Below the pieces are notes generated by a model that saw only the letters and a program-made list of their open reading frames with translations, did not search any database and was not told the origin of the DNA. Both the position numbers and the translations under genes were made by a program. DNA of 5,140 bases from Clostridia bacterium. Lineage in GTDB: Bacteria > Bacillota > Clostridia > Lachnospirales > Cellulosilyticaceae. Positions 1 to 3,969 of this stretch are shown here, piece by piece. The DNA lies in assembly GCA_029256345.1 (NCBI GenBank), contig JAQSYC010000136.1, positions 1 to 5,140 of the forward strand. The letters run 5' to 3'. The first letter of the stretch is position 1. Every line of letters starts with the position of its first letter.

Positions 1-10
1 ACCAACTAAC

Positions 11-50
11 AAATCGCTCTATGATTCACAAATGAACTCTAGAGCGATTT
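11..50 (-). terminator. Probable terminator hairpin downstream of dnaN
   Basis: The arms at 11-21 (AAATCGCTCTA) and 40-50 (TAGAGCGATTT) are perfect 11-bp complements. The interior continues to pair with one bulged base on each side (23-28 with 33-39), leaving a 4-base loop at 29-32. The hairpin starts 7 bases after the dnaN stop codon. On the minus strand it is followed only by a moderately T-rich stretch, so it is not a textbook terminator. Because the arms begin and end in A/T runs it could work in both directions. It suggests that dnaN ends its transcription unit here rather than running straight on into the next gene, which lies outside the window. Confidence 0.6.
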
Positions 51-57
51 AAATACT

Positions 58-1164
58 TTATGCATTTACACGAATAGGTAGTATTAAATATTTATACTCA
101 TCACCTTCTTTAGGTCTTATAATACATGGGGTAAGTGAGGATATAAAGTGAATATAAACTTCTTCATCATCTATGGCTTTAAGTGCATCAATTAAATATC
201 TTGGATTAAAGGCTATTACCAGTTCTTTCCCTTCAAGTTCCACATCAAGCTCTTCCCTTGATGTCCCAAGCTCTGTATTTGAAGTAATAATCATCTTATC
301 TCCATCTATTTCAATTTTTATAGGATTCTTTTTACCTTCTCTTGATATAAGTGCTGCTCTTTCTATGCTCATTAAAAAGTTTTTCTTATTGAGTAAAATT
401 TTGGTTTCATAATCTGAAGAAAAAACTTGTTCATATTTCAAGAATTCCCCTTCCAGTAACCTCGATACCACTTTACTATCTCCTAAGTCAAATAAAACAT
501 GCTTATCTTCAAAATAAATAGCCACTTCATCCTGCTCTTCGGTTGATAAAATCTTACTTACTTCAGCCAGTGTCTTTCCTGGGATGACAACCTCCACTTC
601 TCCATTCTCAATTGAGAGATAGGCTTTTCTATAAGAAATGCGATATCCGTCTACAGAAACCATATTAAAACTATTATTTTTAATTTGCAGCATTTCTCCT
701 GTAAGGATAGGTCTTGTCTCATCTTGAGCAACAGAAAAAATAGTTTGACGAATCATATCTTTGAATAATAACTGATTGAGCTTGCAGGAATTACGTTTTT
801 CTACATCCGGTAATGCCGGAAAATCTTTACCTGATTGTCCCGCTATTTGGAATTTTGATTTTTCACTGATGATGCTCGTCATAAAGTTATCGTTGGATGA
901 AATCTCCACGGTTTCTCCCGGCATTTTTCTGATAATTTCAGAAAATATTTTAGCTTCTAAAGCGATAAAACCCTCTTCAATAACCTCAGCCTTTATTGTG
1001 CTTTCTATCCCTAGTTCAAGATTATTTCCCACCAGTATTAATTTATTATTAGTGGCTTGAATAAATATACATTCAAGTATCGGTAAAGTAGTTTTTGTTG
1101 AGCAAGCTTTAAGTACAGTATTGATACTGTTTAATAAAAGATCTTGCCTGCAATGTATGTGCAT
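58..1164 (-). CDS. dnaN: DNA polymerase III subunit beta (sliding clamp)
   Basis: This gene encodes the ring-shaped processivity clamp that encircles DNA and tethers the replicative polymerase and many repair proteins. The product is 368 residues, the usual length, and should fold into three similar domains of about 120 residues each. Family signatures visible are RPILTG (151-156) followed by VDGYRIS (171-177) in the middle domain, FNPRYLIDAL (319-328), and the C-terminal block TPCIIRP (345-351) ending in LILPIR (360-365), part of the groove that binds partner proteins. The ATG is preceded by AGAAAGGAGA at about 8 bases spacing, which supports this start. It lies 248 bp downstream of dnaA on the same strand, the usual dnaA-dnaN pair, with the origin unwinding site between them. 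I see no strong promoter of its own, so it may be partly transcribed from the dnaA promoter. Identification is secure from sequence alone. Confidence 0.98.
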   Translation of the reverse strand: MHIHCRQDLLLNSINTVLKACSTKTTLPILECIFIQATNNKLILVGNNLELGIESTIKAEVIEEGFIALEAKIFSEIIRKMPGETVEISSNDNFMTSIISEKSKFQIAGQSGKDFPALPDVEKRNSCKLNQLLFKDMIRQTIFSVAQDETRPILTGEMLQIKNNSFNMVSVDGYRISYRKAYLSIENGEVEVVIPGKTLAEVSKILSTEEQDEVAIYFEDKHVLFDLGDSKVVSRLLEGEFLKYEQVFSSDYETKILLNKKNFLMSIERAALISREGKKNPIKIEIDGDKMIITSNTELGTSREELDVELEGKELVIAFNPRYLIDALKAIDDEEVYIHFISSLTPCIIRPKEGDEYKYLILPIRVNA

Positions 1165-1172
1165 GTGGATAT
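1164..1172 (-). promoter_or_regulatory. Degenerate DnaA box overlapping the dnaN start
   Basis: The plus strand reads TGTGGATAT, the reverse of ATATCCACA, which differs from the consensus TTATCCACA at one position. It overlaps the dnaN start codon by one base and touches the ribosome binding site. It lies on the far side of the AT-rich unwinding region from the main boxes. Binding is inferred, not shown. Confidence 0.4.
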
Positions 1173-1180
1173 CTCCTTTC

Positions 1181-1217
1181 TAAGAAAACAATACAATTAT
1201 TAAAGTTAAATTAGCAA
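1181..1217. other. AT-rich part of the DNA unwinding element
   Basis: Only 6 of these 37 bases are G or C. The stretch lies directly beyond the DnaA-trio repeats, between them and the dnaN ribosome binding site. In Bacillus subtilis the DNA that opens first occupies the same place between dnaA and dnaN. The role is inferred from position, composition and the neighbouring box-and-trio arrangement. Confidence 0.65.
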
Positions 1218-1251
1218 TGATAGTAATAGGGGGTGTGGGTAGTGTGTATAA
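1212..1251 (-). other. oriC: Basal origin unwinding element: DnaA-trios, G/C run, two abutting DnaA boxes
   Basis: Read on the minus strand this element has a consensus-type DnaA box TTATACACA (plus 1243-1251), a directly abutting weaker box CTACCCACA with two mismatches (1234-1242), a run of five C (plus-strand G at 1229-1233), and then a row of triplets. On the plus strand the triplets are TAG, TAA, TAG, TGA, CAA, TAG, reading from 1229 back to 1212. Four of the six fit the DnaA-trio rule 3'-(G/A)A(T/A)-5', including the three nearest the boxes. The order box, box, G/C cluster, trios, AT-rich DNA is the layout described for the Bacillus subtilis origin, where a DnaA filament loads from the boxes onto one strand along the trios to open the helix. 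The element lies in the expected dnaA-dnaN gap and points toward dnaN, as in that species. Confidence 0.8.
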
Positions 1252-1298
1252 CCTAAACAAACCCTTCTGGTCATTTAAGTGAAGCATGTATACAGAGT

Positions 1299-1307
1299 TG
1301 TGGATGA
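1299..1307 (-). promoter_or_regulatory. DnaA box, one mismatch
   Basis: The plus strand reads TGTGGATGA, the reverse of TCATCCACA, one base from the consensus. It is part of the series of boxes between dnaA and the unwinding element and has the same orientation as the two boxes at 1234-1251. Confidence 0.5.
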
Positions 1308-1327
1308 CATGAAGTTAAACTTAATGG

Positions 1328-1336
1328 TTATCCACA
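1328..1336 (+). promoter_or_regulatory. Consensus DnaA box
   Basis: This site is a perfect TTATCCACA, the only exact high-affinity consensus in the dnaA-dnaN gap. It is oriented opposite to the boxes next to the unwinding element. A run of nine A (1348-1356) follows within 12 bases, adding flexible AT-rich DNA. It is expected to be one of the sites occupied by DnaA for much of the cell cycle. Confidence 0.8.
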
Positions 1337-1365
1337 ATATTAACATTAAAAAAAAATCCTTAAAA

Positions 1366-1406
1366 TAATCCACAAAGAGTTAACGTTAAGTTCACAATGA
1401 TACACA
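1366..1406 (+). promoter_or_regulatory. Two degenerate DnaA boxes near the dnaA stop codon
   Basis: TAATCCACA at 1366-1374 and TGATACACA at 1398-1406 each differ at one position from TTATNCACA. Between them is the perfect 10-bp palindrome TTAACGTTAA (1380-1389), whose role is unknown. The boxes extend the array right up to the end of dnaA. As weak sites they would be filled only when active DnaA is abundant, which is an inference from their mismatches. Confidence 0.45.
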
Positions 1407-1412
1407 CAGGCA

Positions 1413-2753
1413 TCATTTAGACGTTATTTTAGATTGAAGCTCGTTAACAACTTGGGTAAGTTCTATGTCAGTTTGTAATTCTCTTGATATCTTCTCAAAT
1501 CCATGGATAATCGTAGTATGATCTCTACCACCAAATTTTTCTCCTATTTTAGGCAAAGATAAGTCAGTTAACTTCCTACATAAATACATAGCGATTTGTC
1601 TTGGATGAGCGATACTTCTAGTCCTTTTTGAAGACTTTAATTCTTCAGGTTTAAGATGAAAGAAGTTAGCAACAATCTCCTGAATGTATTCAGCAGTGAT
1701 TACTTTAGGTCTATCTTTAGAAATCAAATCTTTTAGTGCTTCATTAGCAAGCTCTACAGTAATAGGTTTATTTGTTAAAGAAGAAAATGCAAGAATACGG
1801 TTTAAGGCTCCTTCAAGTTCACGGATATTAGAGATAACTGTTTTAGCTATAAATAATAGAACTTCCTCTGGAACAGATAAGCTTTCAATTTCAGCTTTTT
1901 TACGCAGTATTGCAATTCTTGTTTCCAAATCTGGGCTTTGAATGTCTGCAATAAGTCCCCATTCAAACCTTGAACGAAGCCGATCTTCTAAAGTTTCAAT
2001 TTCTTTAGGAGGTCTGTCGCTTGAGATGATAATTTGTTTATTGGCCTCATGAAGTGTATTGAAGGTATGGAAAAACTCTTCTTGAGTCCGCTCTTTACCA
2101 GCTATAAACTGAATATCGTCTATGAGCAGGACGTCTATATTTCTATATTTGTTGCGAAAGCTTTCATTTTTATCATCTCTAATAGAGTTAATGAGTTCAT
2201 TTGTAAACTTCTCAGAAGAGGCATAAATAACTTTAGCATTTGGATTCTGGTCCAATATATAGTGGGCAATGGAATGCATAAGGTGAGTTTTTCCAAGACC
2301 CACTCCACCATATAGAAATAAGGGATTATAGGCTCTGGCAGGTGCCTCGGCTACAGCTAAAGCAGCAGCATGAGCCATACGATTGCTGTTGCCAACTACA
2401 AAGCTATCAAATACATATCTTGGATTAAGAGTACTTTGATTATTTAATGGATCTTGAAGCTGATCAGATCTTTTAGAAATTTTCTTTTCAAGATTAGTTT
2501 GTTCATTAGGAAGCACAAATTTTATAGCATACTCCTTATTTAAAATCTGGAGTGCACTATTGCGAATAAGTTCTAAATACCTTGTATTTAGGATTTCCTT
2601 AGTAAATTCATTTTTTACGCTCAATATTAGTGTGTTGTCTTGTATATCAATGATTTGAGTATTCTTAAACCAAGTGTTAAAACTGACACTCGATGTTTCA
2701 ATTTCAATGATACTAAGAATGGCTTCCCACTGTTTCTCATACACTGGTGACAT
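1413..2753 (-). CDS. dnaA: Chromosomal replication initiator protein DnaA
   Basis: DnaA is the AAA+ ATPase that binds DnaA boxes, forms a filament and opens the origin. The product is 446 residues, a typical length. Domain I (about 1-80) begins MSPVYEKQWEAIL, and a short variable linker follows. The ATPase domain (about 110-325) shows Walker A GGVGLGKTH (149-157), Walker B LLIDD (209-213), sensor 1 ISSDRPP (243-249), LEDRLRSRF (255-263) with R262 at the arginine-finger position, and the sensor 2 segment IRELEGALNR (310-319) with R311. DNA-binding domain IV carries the DnaA signature GGRDHTTIIHG (408-418). I place the start at this ATG because AGGAGG lies 7 bases upstream. An in-frame ATG 21 bases further up falls inside the promoter and would not be transcribed. 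The gene is flanked by DnaA boxes on both sides, implying autoregulation. All key residues are present. Confidence 0.98.
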   Translation of the reverse strand: MSPVYEKQWEAILSIIEIETSSVSFNTWFKNTQIIDIQDNTLILSVKNEFTKEILNTRYLELIRNSALQILNKEYAIKFVLPNEQTNLEKKISKRSDQLQDPLNNQSTLNPRYVFDSFVVGNSNRMAHAAALAVAEAPARAYNPLFLYGGVGLGKTHLMHSIAHYILDQNPNAKVIYASSEKFTNELINSIRDDKNESFRNKYRNIDVLLIDDIQFIAGKERTQEEFFHTFNTLHEANKQIIISSDRPPKEIETLEDRLRSRFEWGLIADIQSPDLETRIAILRKKAEIESLSVPEEVLLFIAKTVISNIRELEGALNRILAFSSLTNKPITVELANEALKDLISKDRPKVITAEYIQEIVANFFHLKPEELKSSKRTRSIAHPRQIAMYLCRKLTDLSLPKIGEKFGGRDHTTIIHGFEKISRELQTDIELTQVVNELQSKITSK

Positions 2754-2760
2754 GATTAAT

Positions 2761-2766
2761 CCTCCT
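2761..2766 (-). promoter_or_regulatory. dnaA ribosome binding site (decides the start)
   Basis: Read on the minus strand this is a perfect AGGAGG, 7 bases before the ATG at 2753. It supports the 446-residue DnaA over a version seven residues longer. The predicted transcription start is near 2770, so the leader would be only about 17 nt long. Confidence 0.8.
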
Positions 2767-2776
2767 AAGTACACAA

Positions 2777-2806
2777 TTTATACACAAGTTATTCAAGTAT
2801 CGTCAA
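2777..2806 (-). promoter_or_regulatory. dnaA promoter, sigma-A type
   Basis: On the minus strand, TTGACG (2801-2806) and TATAAA (2777-2782) are separated by 18 bases. Five of six bases match the consensus in each hexamer. The -10 lies almost wholly inside the DnaA box at 2778-2786, and another box (2809-2817) ends just upstream of the -35. DnaA bound there would block RNA polymerase, so negative autoregulation is the natural reading. Confidence 0.75.
2778..2786 (+). promoter_or_regulatory. DnaA box over the dnaA -10 element
   Basis: The site is TTATACACA, an exact match to TTATNCACA. It shares five bases with the -10 hexamer of the dnaA promoter, making it a likely operator for repression of dnaA by its own product. 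Confidence 0.75.
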
Positions 2807-2808
2807 CA

Positions 2809-2817
2809 TGTGCATAA
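2809..2817 (-). promoter_or_regulatory. DnaA box just upstream of the dnaA -35
   Basis: The plus strand reads TGTGCATAA, the reverse of TTATGCACA, an exact match to TTATNCACA. It ends two bases from the -35 hexamer. Together with the box over the -10 it brackets the promoter. Confidence 0.7.
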
Positions 2818-2880
2818 TTTAATCAACATATATGTAAAATGAAATACATTTTATAAAGAAGTTGTGATAGATAAACAAGT

Positions 2881-2889
2881 TGTGGATAA
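2881..2889 (-). promoter_or_regulatory. Consensus DnaA box
   Basis: The plus strand reads TGTGGATAA, the exact reverse of TTATCCACA. It is one of two perfect consensus boxes in the window and the strongest predicted site on the upstream side of dnaA. It lies at the edge of the phased A-tracts that begin near 2903. Confidence 0.8.
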
Positions 2890-2902
2890 AGTTATTCCAG
2901 TG

Positions 2903-2948
2903 AAAAACATAGAAATAATGGTAAAAAAGCAAAAAAAAAGTGAAAAAA
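2903..2948. other. Phased A-tracts, probable intrinsic DNA bend
   Basis: Runs of A lie at 2903-2907, 2913-2915, 2923-2928, 2931-2939 and 2943-2948. Their centres are about 9 to 11 bases apart, close to one helical turn. A-tracts repeated in phase with the helix bend DNA. The bend would lie between the consensus DnaA box at 2881-2889 and the triple box at 2955-2987. Bending is inferred from the spacing. Confidence 0.5.
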
Positions 2949-2954
2949 TATAAG

Positions 2955-2987
2955 TTATACACAGAGTTATCAACAGAATGTGAATAA
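2955..2987. promoter_or_regulatory. Three DnaA boxes spaced exactly 12 bp apart
   Basis: TTATACACA (2955-2963, plus) and TTATCAACA (2967-2975, plus, one mismatch) are followed by TGTGAATAA (2979-2987, the reverse of TTATTCACA). Starts are 12 bases apart with three-base gaps. The first two units form an imperfect 12-bp direct repeat matching at 9 of 12 positions. Close regular spacing would favour cooperative DnaA binding. Confidence 0.7.
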
Positions 2988-3005
2988 CTTATTTTAATTA
3001 ACAAC

Positions 3006-3102
3006 TTATCTACAAGTAATTTAATAATATCAAATTACCTGTGGAAAAGCAATAATTATAAAAAAATATCCACAGGAAGAATAGTTAAAAAATCTGGGGA
3101 TA
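3006..3102. promoter_or_regulatory. Array of four degenerate DnaA boxes
   Basis: TTATCTACA (3006-3014, plus), TGTGGAAAA (3040-3048, minus orientation), ATATCCACA (3066-3074, plus) and TGGGGATAA (3094-3102, minus orientation) each differ from the consensus at one position. They alternate in orientation and lie 26 to 34 bases apart. They complete the upstream box cluster that runs from 2778 to 3102, comparable in position to the incAB region of Bacillus subtilis. Each single site is weak evidence, but the clustering makes the group credible. Confidence 0.5.
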
Positions 3103-3209
3103 AATTGTGTAATTAGGATAAGGATAGAAAAAATAGAGTCATATGGGTACTAAAAGTTTAAGTTTATATAAATTACCATATTTTATAAAGAAAATAATAT
3201 AACTAGTGC
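3103..3209. other. AT-rich spacer between box cluster and rpmH promoter
   Basis: No gene is visible in this stretch. It holds a tandem AGGATA repeat (3115-3126) and an imperfect inverted repeat, ATATGG at 3141-3146 with CCATAT at 3176-3181. The DNA is strongly AT-rich. I cannot assign a function. Confidence 0.4.
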
Positions 3210-3238
3210 TTGACTAGTATTTGTAAATCTTCTATACT
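3210..3238 (+). promoter_or_regulatory. rpmH promoter, sigma-A type
   Basis: TTGACT (3210-3215) and TATACT (3233-3238) are separated by the optimal 17 bases, and each hexamer has five of six consensus bases. Transcription should start near 3245, leaving a leader of about 140 nt before rpmH. The -35 overlaps the second of two ACTAGT hexamers (3202-3207 and 3213-3218). This is the best plus-strand promoter in the window and probably drives rpmH with readthrough into rnpA. Confidence 0.8.
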
Positions 3239-3298
3239 ATGAATAGTGCTTATTTATTTTTTTATTAAGTTGTGTGTAAATATTTTTATTTATTTAAT

Positions 3299-3331
3299 GA
3301 TAAATTATTAGTAGGATATTAATGATTTATC
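3299..3331 (+). other. Hairpin in the rpmH leader
   Basis: Positions 3299-3312 pair with 3318-3331 without interruption: 14 pairs, two of them G-U, closing a 5-base loop AGGAT (3313-3317). Nearly all the other pairs are A-U, so stability is moderate. The loop presents a Shine-Dalgarno-like AGGA five bases before an ATG at 3322. No T-run follows, so it is not an obvious terminator. I know of no named riboswitch that it matches. Confidence 0.45.
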
Positions 3332-3384
3332 CTGTTTAATGTGCGTATTGTGTGGCTACTTTAAAAATTAAGGAGGTGCACATT

Positions 3385-3519
3385 ATGAAAATGACTTTTC
3401 AACCAAAGAAACGTCAAAGAAGTAAGGAACATGGCTTTCGTAAAAGAATGAGAACAAAAAATGGTAGAGCCGTAGTTGCTAGAAGAAGAGCAAAAGGTAG
3501 AAACAAACTAACAGCATAA
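3385..3519 (+). CDS. rpmH: Large ribosomal subunit protein bL34
   Basis: This gene encodes a small, very basic protein of the large ribosomal subunit that sits among 23S rRNA helices. It has 44 residues, the normal length, beginning MKMTFQPKKRQRSKEHGFRK and ending RRRAKGRNKLTA. The family pattern of TFQP near the start, HGFRKRM in the middle and a run of R/K with a KGR motif near the end is intact. A near-perfect AAGGAGGTG (3370-3378) lies 6 bases before the ATG. It is the first gene of the rightward group, transcribed from the promoter at 3210-3238, and diverges from dnaA as in most Bacillota. A strong hairpin directly overlaps its stop codon and would lower expression of the genes that follow, fitting the much higher demand for a ribosomal protein. 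Confidence 0.97.
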   Translation: MKMTFQPKKRQRSKEHGFRKRMRTKNGRAVVARRRAKGRNKLTA

Positions 3520-3547
3520 AACAAGGCCGCATTTGTGGCCTTGTTTT
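3518..3547 (+). terminator. Terminator or attenuator hairpin between rpmH and rnpA
   Basis: AAAACAAGGCC (3518-3528) pairs perfectly with GGCCTTGTTTT (3537-3547). Two more pairs (C-G and G-U) can close the loop to ATTT. The GC-rich top and U-rich 3' arm fit an intrinsic terminator. There are only 28 bases from its end to the rnpA start, which leaves no room for another promoter, so rnpA probably relies on partial readthrough. Confidence 0.8.
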
Positions 3548-3575
3548 GCCTTATGTAAATTTAGGAGTACTCTAG

Positions 3576-3923
3576 ATGAAATATACTGTATCATTAAAAA
3601 AAAATCATGAATTTCGAGTCGTTTATAGAAAAGGAAAGTCTTTTGCTAATAAGTACTTAGTTCTATATAAATATAAATCAAACGATGAGATCAATAAATT
3701 AGGTATTTCAGTTAGTAAAAAAGTAGGTAATAGCGTGGTGCGCAGCAGAGTGACCAGACTTATTAGGGAAAGTTATAGGCTTAATGAAGGACATGTGCAG
3801 TCTGATGGCTATCATTTTGTAGTTATAGCAAGAAGTACAGCAAAGGGAGCGGCGTATGCGGAAATGGCCTCGGCGCTTATTCATCTATTAAAACAGCATA
3901 AAGTGTATGATAATTATATATAA
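3576..3923 (+). CDS. rnpA: Ribonuclease P protein component
   Basis: RnpA is the small basic protein that binds the catalytic RNA of RNase P and helps it recognise and cleave precursor tRNA 5' leaders. The product is 115 residues, the usual length. Recognisable parts are LKKNHEFRVVYRKGKS (7-22), LGISVSKKVGNSVVRSRVTR (42-61) and LIRESYR (62-68), then YHFVVIAR (79-86) and a C-terminal helix. The central RNR motif, normally RNRxKR, reads RSRVTR at 56-61, so the asparagine is replaced by serine and the following lysine by threonine. From memory, related Lachnospirales proteins also vary there. AGGAG (3563-3567) lies 8 bases before the ATG. The gene follows rpmH past a hairpin and precedes yidD, the conserved order. 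The identity is clear despite the variant motif. Confidence 0.96.
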   Translation: MKYTVSLKKNHEFRVVYRKGKSFANKYLVLYKYKSNDEINKLGISVSKKVGNSVVRSRVTRLIRESYRLNEGHVQSDGYHFVVIARSTAKGAAYAEMASALIHLLKQHKVYDNYI

Positions 3924-3936
3924 TTTTAAAATAATA

Positions 3937-3945
3937 TGATATAAT
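3937..3945 (+). promoter_or_regulatory. Possible extended -10 promoter ahead of yidD
   Basis: TGATATAAT contains a perfect TATAAT preceded by the TGn extension. The predicted start is near 3952, 18 bases before yidD. The -35 position (about 3917-3922) reads TATATA and does not match. Since the region is very AT-rich, chance occurrence is a real possibility. If active it would give yidD and yidC expression independent of the hairpin after rpmH. Confidence 0.4.
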
Positions 3946-3969
3946 TTGCTACAGAAAGGATATTTAAGT

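Noticed and set aside
173..412. 79-codon plus-strand open frame inside dnaN
   Set aside because: It is antisense to a well-conserved coding region, serine-rich from reverse-strand codons, and without family features.
776..1060. 94-codon plus-strand open frame inside dnaN
   Set aside because: It is an antisense shadow of dnaN with no recognisable protein features.
1380..1389. Palindrome TTAACGTTAA near the dnaA stop as a regulator site
   Set aside because: It is a single 10-bp palindrome in AT-rich DNA with no second copy in the window and no known binding protein that I can name.
1340..1390. Terminator after dnaA ending in the nine-T run (minus strand)
   Set aside because: Only a weak CTTAA/TTAAG pairing with a large AT-rich loop precedes the run, so no GC-rich stem supports intrinsic termination.
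1684..1941. 85-codon plus-strand open frame inside dnaA
   Set aside because: It is antisense to the ATPase and DNA-binding domains of DnaA, whose motifs are intact.
2034..2315. 93-codon plus-strand open frame inside dnaA
   Set aside because: It is antisense to the Walker A to sensor 1 region of DnaA and has no independent support.
2754..2774. Upstream ATG adding seven residues (MYLGGLI) to DnaA
   Set aside because: The AGGAGG that serves the downstream ATG is translated within the extension, and the upstream ATG lies at the -10 region before the predicted transcript start.
2819..3004. 61-codon open frame on the minus strand between dnaA and rpmH
   Set aside because: It is made mostly of F, Y, H and I from AT-rich DNA, has no clear ribosome binding site, and spans DnaA boxes and A-tracts that explain the sequence better.
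3946..3969. TTG start adding eight residues (MLQKGYLS) to YidD
   Set aside because: It is a rare start codon without a binding site, lies about where transcription from the possible -10 would begin, and contains the Shine-Dalgarno of the ATG at 3970.
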